From an uncultured Paracoccaceae bacterium (GTDB lineage: Bacteria; Pseudomonadota; Alphaproteobacteria; Rhodobacterales; Rhodobacteraceae): a DNA stretch of 6,847 nt. Each line of letters opens with the position of its first letter. Position 1 is the first letter of the stretch. This document shows positions 1 to 5,881 of the stretch, in pieces. The notes beneath the pieces are model-generated. The model saw nothing but the letters and a program-made list of their open reading frames with translations, made no database searches and had not been told where the DNA came from. The stretch covers positions 1 through 6,847 of the forward strand of contig CALEZJ010000252.1 of NCBI GenBank assembly GCA_937927885.1, in the 5' to 3' direction. A program made the position numbers and the translations under genes.

Positions 1-1141
1 CATCATGGTGCGCCAGTGCCAGTCGAACACCTGCCCGGTGGGCGTCTGCACCCAGAACCCCGAACTGCGCGCCAAATTCACCGGCACGGCGGACAAGGTG
101 GTCAACCTCATCACCTTCTATGCGCAGGAGGTGCGCGAGATCCTCGCCACGCTCGGCGTGCGCTCGATCGATGAAATCATCGGCCGCGCGGACCTGCTGA
201 CCCAGGTCAGCCGGGGCTCGGCGCATCTCGACGCCCTCGACCTGAACCCGCTCCTGATCTCGGTCGATGGCGCGCGCGCGATCCGCTATGACCGCGACAA
301 GCCGCGCAACGCCGTGCCCGACACGCTGGACAGCGAGATCATCCGCGACGCCGCGCGCTTCTTTGAAGAGGGCGAAAAGATGCAACTGTCCTACGCCGTG
401 CGCAACACGCACCGCACCGTGGGCACGCGCGCCTCCAGCCACATCGTGAAGAAGTTCGGCATGCGCAATTCGCTGCAACCCGATCACCTGACGGTCAAGC
501 TGACCGGCAGCGCGGGCCAGTCGCTGGGCGCCTTCGCCGTGCGGGGGCTGAAGCTCGAGGTGATGGGCGATGCGAACGACTATGTCGGCAAGGGCCTTTC
601 GGGCGGGCTGATCGTGGTGCGCCCGCGCATGTCCTCGCCGCTGAAGGCCGCCGACAACACGATCATCGGCAACACCGTGCTTTACGGCGCGACCGACGGG
701 TATCTCTTTGCCTCGGGCCGCGCGGGCGAACGGTTCGCGGTGCGCAACTCGGGCGCCAAGGTGGTGATCGAGGGCTGCGGGTCGAACGGCTGCGAATACA
801 TGACCGGCGGCGTGGCGGTGATCCTTGGGTCGATCGGGGCCAACTTTGGCGCCGGGATGACCGGGGGCATGGCCTATGTCTATGACCCCGAGGGCAAGGC
901 CGAGGCACTGATGAACCTCGAAACCCTGGTCACCTGCAAGGTGACGGTGGCGCATTGGGAGGATCAGCTGAAATCGCTGATCGAACAGCATGTGGCCGAG
1001 ACCGACAGCCAGCGCGGGGCCGAGATCCTGCGGCGCTGGGATGTGGAAAAGGCGCATTTCGTGCAGATCTGCCCGAAGGAAATGCTGTCCCGCCTGCCGC
1101 ATCCGCTGGTGCACGAGGTCAGGGCGATGCCCGCCGAGTGA
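1..1141 (+). CDS. gltB: Glutamate synthase large subunit, C-terminal part (partial, 5' end outside window)
   Basis: This is the 3' third of the glutamine:2-oxoglutarate amidotransferase large chain, which makes two glutamates from glutamine and 2-oxoglutarate in cytoplasmic ammonia assimilation. The reading frame is open to the left edge, so the ATG at 5 is internal. Counting from that Met, the end of the FMN/synthase domain carries RQC-QSNT-CPVGVCTQ, whose C5 and C10 match two of the three cysteines of the family [3Fe-4S] cluster. The base at position 1 is compatible with a TGC codon for the third. Residues about 127-310 form the glycine-rich GXGXG beta-helix domain, with GKGLSGG near 195-201 and GCGSNGCEYMTGG near 257-269. 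The tail resembles normal GltB ends (FVQICPKEML). No gltD follows; the partner gene must lie elsewhere, probably upstream. I see no frameshift or truncation in the visible part. Confidence 0.96.
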   Translation, partial: IMVRQCQSNTCPVGVCTQNPELRAKFTGTADKVVNLITFYAQEVREILATLGVRSIDEIIGRADLLTQVSRGSAHLDALDLNPLLISVDGARAIRYDRDKPRNAVPDTLDSEIIRDAARFFEEGEKMQLSYAVRNTHRTVGTRASSHIVKKFGMRNSLQPDHLTVKLTGSAGQSLGAFAVRGLKLEVMGDANDYVGKGLSGGLIVVRPRMSSPLKAADNTIIGNTVLYGATDGYLFASGRAGERFAVRNSGAKVVIEGCGSNGCEYMTGGVAVILGSIGANFGAGMTGGMAYVYDPEGKAEALMNLETLVTCKVTVAHWEDQLKSLIEQHVAETDSQRGAEILRRWDVEKAHFVQICPKEMLSRLPHPLVHEVRAMPAE

Positions 1142-1160
1142 TGCCCGCCGGGTAACCCGT

Positions 1161-1241
1161 GGCGGTGGGGTGAAACCCCACCCTACGGGTGACCGCAGCG
1201 ACGCGTCGCGCCCGGGTAGGGTGGGGTTTCACCCCACCGCC
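1161..1241. repeat. REP-doublet (REPIN-like) inverted repeat
   Basis: Two 26-bp arms, 1161-1186 and 1216-1241, are perfect reverse complements separated by 29 bp. Each arm is also a small hairpin by itself: GGTGGGGT, a 3-nt loop (GAA or TTC), ACCCCACC, at 1164-1182 and 1220-1238. In the orientation where each arm reads GTAG first, the GTAG immediately precedes the hairpin, and the two GTAG ends face each other across the spacer. A 5' GTAG tetranucleotide plus a short palindrome is the known architecture of REP sequences mobilised by RAYT (TnpA-REP) transposases, and two inverted copies form a REPIN. The pattern is seen directly; membership of that class is inferred. The element sits just after gltB, a usual place for REPs. 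Confidence 0.8.
1198..1209. repeat. 12-bp palindrome in the spacer of the REP doublet
   Basis: GCGACGCGTCGC is a perfect 12-bp palindrome lying between the two repeat arms, slightly off the middle of the spacer. It would form the tip of the large hairpin if the 26-bp arms pair. No function can be assigned. In a CG-rich genome such a short palindrome can be chance. Confidence 0.45.
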
Positions 1242-1254
1242 CCGCCAGCGAAAC

Positions 1255-1274
1255 GGGGCCGCCCGCGCGGCCCC
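1255..1274. terminator. Bidirectional intrinsic terminator between convergent genes
   Basis: An 8-bp all-GC stem (GGGGCCGC, 1255-1262, pairing with 1267-1274) closes a 4-nt loop. On the plus strand it is followed by TTTGT, and on the minus strand by GTTTC. It begins only 4 bp beyond the stop codon of the minus-strand gene (stop at 1279-1281) and lies about 113 bp after the gltB stop, so it can serve both convergent genes. The T tracts are only three bases long, so termination may be incomplete. Confidence 0.65.
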
Positions 1275-1278
1275 TTTG

Positions 1279-1785
1279 TCACACCCGCGCCAGCCCGACG
1301 ACATGGTTCCTGCCGTAGACCTTGGCGCATTTCGGGCAGGTCGTGTAATAGAACCAGACCTCGGCGCCCGGCTTGCCTGCCGCGGCGGCCTCGGCCTGCA
1401 TCTGGCGCGCCCAGTCGCCTGCGTGGTGGAAGGGACCCTCGAAGACCCGGGTGATGAAATCGCCCGACAGGCTGACCATCTCCTCGCCCGGTACATCGCG
1501 CGTGACGGCAAAGTAATGCTCGCCCTTCCAGGCCGAGGAATCGCGCGAGAGCACGATGAAATCCGTCGGGTCAAAGGCACCCGCCGCGCGCATCGCGCCG
1601 TCGACGCGGGCAAAGACGGCACCCATGTTCAGCGGGACATGCAGCGCCTCACGCACCTCGGCGCGAACGAACCGCTTGTCGCGGAAATGAAGCGTGACTC
1701 CGTCCCAGTCCTCAGGGTGAAACCGGGGGCAGCAGCCGGTGGGATTGTCGTCGACGCGCAGCGGGGGCACGCGGTTGGTGTCCAT
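1279..1785 (-). CDS. Uncharacterised 168-residue protein with C-terminal CPKC motif
   Basis: I do not recognise a named family. The ATG at 1785 is chosen because AAGGAGG lies 5 nt upstream; an upstream in-frame extension to 1944 has no such signal and an implausible Arg/Gly-rich composition. The product is about 168 aa, with no signal peptide or membrane span, so probably cytoplasmic. Visible landmarks are a Cys pair at 18-19 (TGCCPRF), a mixed alpha/beta middle, and an aromatic-rich end with C150-P-K-C153 (FYYTTCPKCAKVYG), which could bind a metal or be redox active. Residues about 88-128 (HYFAVTRDVPGEEMVSL, then VFEGPFHHAGDWARQM) loosely echo the 'vP.g...v.iP.g.yavf.h.Gp' pattern of GyrI-like ligand-binding domains; this is a weak eye-match only. 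It is monocistronic, between convergent gltB and the liv operon, and is followed closely by a hairpin terminator. Confidence 0.85.
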   Translation of the reverse strand: MDTNRVPPLRVDDNPTGCCPRFHPEDWDGVTLHFRDKRFVRAEVREALHVPLNMGAVFARVDGAMRAAGAFDPTDFIVLSRDSSAWKGEHYFAVTRDVPGEEMVSLSGDFITRVFEGPFHHAGDWARQMQAEAAAAGKPGAEVWFYYTTCPKCAKVYGRNHVVGLARV

Positions 1786-1790
1786 GAAAG

Positions 1791-1797
1791 CCTCCTT
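1791..1797 (-). promoter_or_regulatory. Shine-Dalgarno site of the 168-aa protein gene
   Basis: On the minus strand AAGGAGG, a full match to the anti-16S core, stands 5 nt before the ATG at 1785-1783. It fixes this start against the longer frame that reaches 1944. Confidence 0.85.
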
Positions 1798-1882
1798 CCG
1801 GATCCTTTCAGCCTGCCACATCCGGCGGCCGCGCGCCTTGATTCCGCGCAAGAAACCGGGGCAAGACCAGGCCCCGGCGCCG

Positions 1883-1945
1883 CTTGCCACCAGACGCTGG
1901 CGATGGTGGGGCAAATCTTGCCAAATCCTTAATGTGGCTGGCAAG
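1883..1945. promoter_or_regulatory. Cluster of GGCAA/TTGCC half-sites upstream of the 168-aa protein gene
   Basis: The gap 1786-2038 has no gene. Its left part contains four TTGCC/GGCAA pentamers: TTGCC near 1884-1888, GGCAA at 1910-1914, TTGCC at 1918-1922 and GGCAA at 1940-1944. Two of them make GGCAA-ATC-TTGCC (1910-1922), and CTTGCCA (1917-1923) is inverted relative to TGGCAAG (1939-1945) across 15 bp. The stretch 1920-1970 is less GC-rich than its surroundings, as a promoter region might be, and lies 130-185 bp upstream of the minus-strand gene. I find no convincing -35/-10 pair. An operator for a dimeric regulator is possible, but pentamers can recur by chance. Confidence 0.3.
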
Positions 1946-1970
1946 TCCTTGAGATCAAACGATCCTCGGA

Positions 1971-1990
1971 ATGTCCCACGCGTGGGACAT
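1971..1990. promoter_or_regulatory. Perfect 20-bp palindrome, candidate operator or hairpin
   Basis: The half ATGTCCCACG is followed directly by its exact reverse complement CGTGGGACAT, with no spacer. It starts 2 bp beyond the stem of the liv-operon terminator and about 185 bp upstream of the start of the 168-aa protein gene, so it could be a dimer binding site for that gene's promoter or a second hairpin reached by read-through of the liv operon. Without a loop it is a poor RNA hairpin as written (the central bases would have to open), which favours a DNA-binding role. No known operator is confidently matched. Confidence 0.5.
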
Positions 1991-1992
1991 GA

Positions 1993-2018
1993 AAAGGGGC
2001 CGGTTTCCCGGCCCCTTT
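1993..2018 (-). terminator. Intrinsic terminator of the liv/acyl-CoA ligase operon
   Basis: On the minus strand an 11-bp stem AAAGGGGCCGG pairs with CCGGCCCCTTT around a 4-nt GAAA loop (a GNRA tetraloop) and runs into TTTT then C. It begins 20 bp after the TAA stop of the binding-protein gene (2039-2041). A strong GC stem, stable tetraloop and U tract directly after the last gene make it a typical rho-independent terminator. The symmetric A/T flanks would allow some activity on the plus strand, but no plus-strand gene ends here. Confidence 0.85.
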
Positions 2019-2038
2019 CTGGGTGGTCTCCTGACAGC

Positions 2039-3211
2039 TTATTCGCCGCCGCCGGGGATGCTGACCAGCGTGTTCCACTGGCCTCCGCTCACCTGGCTGA
2101 TGAAGATGTCGTTGGCGCCCTGATGGTTGCCTTCCGAGTAGCTGATATGCGTGCCCAGAAGCGGGTCGTAGAAGTCGATCGAATAGACCCCCTGCAGGAA
2201 GCTCTCCACCGTCAGGTCAGGCCCGGCGGCTTCCAGCGCCATCACCAGCTGCTGCGCGGCGGTATAGCCCAGCATGGCAAAGCCGGTCGCGGGCTGGCCA
2301 TAGCGTTCCTGATAGGCAGCCATGAAGGCGGCCGGAGCTTCCTCGGTGGCACGGGCATAGAGGTCCTGCCAGCCCGACGAAGCATAGAGCCCGTCCGTCA
2401 CTCCGCCCGGCACCATCGCCACAGCCTCGAGGAAGCCCGCCGAGGTGGTCAGGAACAGCGCGTCCGTCCAGCCCAGTTGCTTGGCGGTGCCGACCACGGT
2501 GATCCCGGCGCGCACGCCCAGCGCCTGGGTGATGATCTGGCACCCGGCCGCGCGCAGACGCTGCACGGCGCCGACGAAATCCTGCTCGTCGGGCCGGTGG
2601 GTGGTTTCATCGACAAAGTTCAGCCCCAGCGCCGCCGCCGTCTCGCGCGAGGCGAGGATGATTTCCTCGCCAAAGTCGGTCGGCAGATACATCGAGCAGA
2701 CATTGGTCGCGCCCGTGGTCTCGTGGAGATAGCGGATCCCCGCCGCGACCTGGTCGTAATAGCTGGAGAAGGCCGAGAAGTTCAGCCCCGGAGGATCGGG
2801 CAGGATGGCCCGGGCCGCGGTCAGCGGGCTGAAATTGGGCACGCCACGCTCTTCCATCAGCGGGTAATGCGCCAGGTTGTGCGGCGTGCCGAGGTTCAGG
2901 AGCATCGCGAACACATCGTCCGCCTCGATCAGCTTGTTATAGGCCTGCGTGGCGCGCGGCAGCTGATAGCCGTGATCCTCGACCACATAGCGGATCTGGC
3001 GTCCATGCACACCGCCATTGGCGTTGACCATGTCGAAATAGAGGTTCGCCCCGGCGACCGCGGGGGTCGAGACCGCCGCGAAGACGCCAGAGAGGTCATG
3101 CGCGCCGCCGATGACGATTTCCGTATCGGTCACGCCGCGCGTCTGCGCCTGCGCGCCGACGGCCAGCACCGTCGCTGCAGCCGCAGCCAGCAGAGTTTTC
3201 GTCCGTTTCAT
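2039..3211 (-). CDS. Periplasmic substrate-binding protein of a LivK/HAAT-type ABC transporter
   Basis: This protein captures the substrate in the periplasm and delivers it to the LivHM-type permease encoded upstream in the operon. It has 390 residues, typical for the Peripla_BP_6 (Leu/Ile/Val-binding) fold. Residues 1-22 are a clear Sec signal peptide: KRTK, a hydrophobic Ala/Leu/Val core, then cleavage after AQA. The mature part opens with TDTEIVIGGAHDLSG, the standard first beta strand and ligand loop, followed by GANLYFDMVNANGGVHGR near 54-71. The two cysteines, 172 and 224, are not in the positions of the classical LivJ disulfide. The ATG at 3211 is preferred over one at 3262: it has GGGAGG 5 nt upstream and starts directly at the signal peptide, whereas the longer version adds 17 residues overlapping the ligase gene. 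The ligand cannot be read from sequence; the adjacent acyl-CoA ligase suggests an organic acid. Confidence 0.93.
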   Translation of the reverse strand: MKRTKTLLAAAAATVLAVGAQAQTRGVTDTEIVIGGAHDLSGVFAAVSTPAVAGANLYFDMVNANGGVHGRQIRYVVEDHGYQLPRATQAYNKLIEADDVFAMLLNLGTPHNLAHYPLMEERGVPNFSPLTAARAILPDPPGLNFSAFSSYYDQVAAGIRYLHETTGATNVCSMYLPTDFGEEIILASRETAAALGLNFVDETTHRPDEQDFVGAVQRLRAAGCQIITQALGVRAGITVVGTAKQLGWTDALFLTTSAGFLEAVAMVPGGVTDGLYASSGWQDLYARATEEAPAAFMAAYQERYGQPATGFAMLGYTAAQQLVMALEAAGPDLTVESFLQGVYSIDFYDPLLGTHISYSEGNHQGANDIFISQVSGGQWNTLVSIPGGGE

Positions 3212-3216
3212 GCTTT

Positions 3217-3222
3217 CCTCCC
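3217..3222 (-). promoter_or_regulatory. Shine-Dalgarno site of the binding-protein gene
   Basis: GGGAGG on the minus strand, 5 nt before the ATG at 3211-3209, within the 34-bp gap after the ligase stop. It decides the start and gives the last gene of the operon its own strong ribosome entry, unlike the upstream genes, which start by overlap. Confidence 0.8.
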
Positions 3223-3245
3223 GGTTGTGGGCCCTCCAGCCCTGT

Positions 3246-5114
3246 TCAATACATAGCATCAATCAACGCCTTGTGGCGCTTTTCCACCGTCGCCCGCTTC
3301 AGCTTCATCGTGGCGGTCAGCTCCTCGTCCTCGGCCGTCAGAAGCACGTCGATCAGGCGGAAATCCTTGATCTGCTCGACGCGGGCGAATTCCTTGTTGA
3401 CCGCCTCGACCTCGCGGCGGATCAGGTCGACCACCGGCTGCGCGCGGCACAAGGACCGGAAGTCGCCAAAGGGCACCTTGTTGTCCTGGGCGAATTTCTC
3501 GACGTTTTCCTGATCGATCATGATGAGGCAGGTCAGGTATTTGCGCCGATCGCCGATCACCACGGCGTCGGAAATGAAGGGGCTGAACTTCAGCCGCGAT
3601 TCGATTTCCGCCGGGGTGACGTTCTTGCCGCCCGCGGTGATGATGATGTCCTTCATCCGCCCGGTGATGGTGACAAAGCCCTGATTGTCGATGCGCCCCA
3701 CATCGCCGGTGCGCATCCAGCCGTCATCGGTAAAGGCCTCGGCGGTCTTGTCCGGCTTGTTGAGATAGCCGGAAAAGACATTCAGGCCGCGCAACTGGAT
3801 CTCGCCGTCGGGCGCGATGCGCAACTGGATGCCGGGAACCGGCTGGCCGATGCTGCCGGCCTTGTTCGCCCGGGGCAGGTTGATCGACCCCACGCCGGTG
3901 GTTTCCGACATGCCCCAGCCTTCGTAAAGCGGGACGCCGATGGCGTGATACCAGCGCAGAAGGTCGGGCGAGATGGGCGCGGCCCCCGTCAGGCCCTGTT
4001 TCAGCCGGTCCATGCCCAGAAGACGGCGCAGATTGGCCAGCACCAGCGCATCCCAGATCCGGTAGCGCAGCGCGACCAGCGCGGGAACCGGGCGCCCTTC
4101 GATGGTGTATTCGGCACGCGCGCGCCCCGCCTTGACCGCCTGCCCAAAGGCCCAGCGCCCGATCAGCGTTGCCTCCTGTGCCATGATGGTGACGCGGGAA
4201 TAGACCTTTTCCCAGACACGCGGCACGGCGACAAACCCATGCGGCGAGACCTCGCGCAGGTTGTCGAACACGGTTTCCGGGCTTTCGGCAAAGTTGACGG
4301 TCGAGGACACGATCAGCGGCGTGTAGAGCGACACGATCCGCTCGAGGATATGGCACAGCGGCAGGAAGCACAGTTGTTCGGCGCGCTTTTCGAAGGGCAG
4401 GCCATAAAGGCTGGCCTCCATCCCGGCGAGGATGTTTTCCTGCGTCAGCATCACGCCCTTTGGCTGGCCCGTGGTGCCCGAGGTATAGATGAGCACCGCC
4501 AGATCCCCGGCCTTCGTCGCGTCGATCTCGGCGTTGAACAGGGCCTCGTCGTCATGACGACGGCCGAGGTCATAAAGGTCGCTCAGGAACAGGCATTTGG
4601 GGTGGGCGAAATCGTGCAGCCCCTCGGGGTCAAAGATGATGACCTTGACAAGCGAGGGCATCTGGTCGGCCACTTCGAGGAACTTGTCGAGCTGCTCCTC
4701 GTTTTCGACGAACAGGAACTTCGACCCCGAGTCGTTCACCAGATAGGCCAGTTGGCTGGCGGAATCAGTCGTGTAGACGCCCGACGACACCGCCCCCATG
4801 CATTGCGCCGCCATGTCGCAATACATCCATTCCTTGTTGTCCTCGGACAGGATGGAAATGACATCGCCGCGCTGCAGGCCCAGCGCGCGCAGGCCCAGGC
4901 CGATATGGCGGGCGTGGGTCAGATAATCGGTCCAACTGTAGGCCTGCCAGATGCCAAGATCCTTTTCGCGGTGCGCCGTCGCCGCGCCGTTTTCCTGACA
5001 GCGTGCGCGCAAGAGGGCGGGCACCGTGGTGTGGCCGTCGATATGCACCGGGCGCTGGCCTGCCACGGCATTGACGCGGATCCCCTTCAGCAGCTGTTGC
5101 GGCAGGCCGGTCAT
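3246..5114 (-). CDS. Long-chain-type acyl-CoA synthetase (AMP-forming)
   Basis: This enzyme activates a carboxylic acid with ATP and CoA to acyl-CoA, AMP and pyrophosphate through an acyl-adenylate. Counted from the ATG at 5114 (622 aa), the ANL-superfamily motifs are complete: P-loop YTSGTTGQPKG at 210-220, YEGWGMSET at 397-404, GWMRTGD at 465-471, hinge GRMKDIIITAGGKNVTP at 485-501, and the C-terminal TATMKLKR at 600-607 with likely catalytic Lys604. Length and motif wording fit the long-chain/FAA1 (COG1022, 'bubblegum'-like) group rather than acetyl-CoA synthetases, though chain length or aromatic specificity is not readable. The ATG at 5114 is preferred because it overlaps the livF stop as ATGA and has AAGGAAG about 8 nt upstream; a GTG at 5138 lacks a ribosome site. 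Its place between the ATPase and binding-protein genes suggests that it activates the imported compound. Cytoplasmic or loosely membrane associated. Confidence 0.93.
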   Translation of the reverse strand: MTGLPQQLLKGIRVNAVAGQRPVHIDGHTTVPALLRARCQENGAATAHREKDLGIWQAYSWTDYLTHARHIGLGLRALGLQRGDVISILSEDNKEWMYCDMAAQCMGAVSSGVYTTDSASQLAYLVNDSGSKFLFVENEEQLDKFLEVADQMPSLVKVIIFDPEGLHDFAHPKCLFLSDLYDLGRRHDDEALFNAEIDATKAGDLAVLIYTSGTTGQPKGVMLTQENILAGMEASLYGLPFEKRAEQLCFLPLCHILERIVSLYTPLIVSSTVNFAESPETVFDNLREVSPHGFVAVPRVWEKVYSRVTIMAQEATLIGRWAFGQAVKAGRARAEYTIEGRPVPALVALRYRIWDALVLANLRRLLGMDRLKQGLTGAAPISPDLLRWYHAIGVPLYEGWGMSETTGVGSINLPRANKAGSIGQPVPGIQLRIAPDGEIQLRGLNVFSGYLNKPDKTAEAFTDDGWMRTGDVGRIDNQGFVTITGRMKDIIITAGGKNVTPAEIESRLKFSPFISDAVVIGDRRKYLTCLIMIDQENVEKFAQDNKVPFGDFRSLCRAQPVVDLIRREVEAVNKEFARVEQIKDFRLIDVLLTAEDEELTATMKLKRATVEKRHKALIDAMY

Positions 5115-5881
5115 CTCCAGGTCTTCCTTTTCTTCCACCGCCGCTCGCCGCGCGCGCCCTCGTTGGCGTGACCCAGGTAAAAGCTCTGGATATCCTCGGA
5201 GGCCGCCAGCCTCTCGGCGCTGTCGGACATGACGATCCGGCCCAGTTCCATCACATAGCCCCGGTCGGCCAGATCCAGCGCCACGGCGGCGTTCTGTTCG
5301 ACCACCATCATCGTGACGCCCTCATCGGCATTGAGGCGCCTGAGGATGGTGAAGATTTCCTGCGTCAGCAGGGGCGACAGCCCCAGGCTGGGTTCGTCCA
5401 GCAGCATGATCTTTGGCCGCAGCATCAGCCCCCGGCCGATGGCCAGCATCTGCTGCTGGCCGCCCGACAGCGTCCCCGCCTCTTGGCGGCGTCGCTCGGC
5501 CAGAATCGGGAAATAGGAAAACACCAGATCGCGGTCGCGGGCGATTTCGGCCTTGTCGCTGCGGGTATAGGCCCCCAGCGCCAGATTCTCCTCTACGGTC
5601 AGCAGCGGAAACACCTCGCGCCCCTCGGGGACCTGCACGATGCCGCGCTTGACGATCTGGTGCGGTTCACGGCCCTGGATCTCCTCGCCCTCGAACAGGA
5701 CCTGGCCCTTTTCCGGGTCCATGATGCCGGAAATCGTTTTCAGGAGCGTCGTCTTGCCGGCCCCGTTGGCACCCAGAACGGTGACCACCTCGCCCTTGTT
5801 CACCTCCAAGGAGACGCCGCGGATGGCCATGATCGGGCCATAGAAGGTTTCAAGGTTGCGAACCTCCAGAAGCGCGCTCAT
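5111..5881 (-). CDS. livF: LivF-type ABC transporter ATP-binding protein
   Basis: One of the two cytoplasmic ATPases that power the HAAT-class importer. It has 256 residues: Walker A GANGAGKT at 37-44, Q-loop Gln83, signature LSGGQQQ at 138-144, and Walker B IMLLDEP at 158-164 with catalytic Glu163. Where most ABC ATPases have the switch histidine, this one reads VVEQN (195-197), as LivF proteins normally do. The core ends near FYLGHA (234-239); a further 17 or so residues, rich in Arg/Lys (GERRWKKRKTWR), exceed the usual LivF length of about 235-240. That tail also contains the ribosome site of the next gene, so its composition may be partly forced. The ATG at 5881 overlaps the livG stop as ATGA with AAGGGAG about 8 nt upstream. 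The symbol gives the family; the substrate is probably not a branched-chain amino acid. Confidence 0.93.
   Translation of the reverse strand: MSALLEVRNLETFYGPIMAIRGVSLEVNKGEVVTVLGANGAGKTTLLKTISGIMDPEKGQVLFEGEEIQGREPHQIVKRGIVQVPEGREVFPLLTVEENLALGAYTRSDKAEIARDRDLVFSYFPILAERRRQEAGTLSGGQQQMLAIGRGLMLRPKIMLLDEPSLGLSPLLTQEIFTILRRLNADEGVTMMVVEQNAAVALDLADRGYVMELGRIVMSDSAERLAASEDIQSFYLGHANEGARGERRWKKRKTWR

Noticed and set aside
1142..1278. CRISPR-like or insertion-sequence remnant because of the repeats after gltB
   Set aside because: There are only two arms, in inverted orientation, with no direct repeats with regular spacers, no transposase fragment and no target duplication; a REP doublet explains it better.
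1908..1955. Possible sigma-54 promoter (TGGCA...TTGC-like on either strand)
   Set aside because: The GG-to-GC spacing does not fit the required 10 bp on either strand, and the -12 GC is missing on the plus strand.
1971..1990. NifA-type upstream activator (TGT-N10-ACA)
   Set aside because: The palindrome has TGT and ACA separated by 12 bases, not 10, and no sigma-54 promoter is nearby.
1739..3256. Long plus-strand open frame (about 505 codons) across the intergenic gap and the binding-protein gene
   Set aside because: It lies opposite a clear signal-peptide-bearing binding protein, has His/Arg/Gln-rich antisense-like composition, crosses the terminator and palindrome, and has no recognisable domain. 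It is a GC-driven antisense shadow.
3212..3262. ATG at 3262 as start of the binding protein
   Set aside because: It would add 17 polar residues before a perfect Sec signal peptide and overlap the ligase end; the ATG at 3211 has a strong ribosome site.
5136..5138. GTG at 5138 as an earlier start for the acyl-CoA synthetase (8 extra residues)
   Set aside because: No Shine-Dalgarno upstream, while the ATG at 5114 has AAGGAAG and the same ATGA overlap seen at the other junctions.
3111..5171. Long plus-strand open frame (about 686 codons) antisense to the acyl-CoA synthetase
   Set aside because: The minus strand has all acyl-CoA ligase motifs in order; the plus frame is compositionally typical of the antisense strand of a high-GC gene and has no ribosome site or domain.
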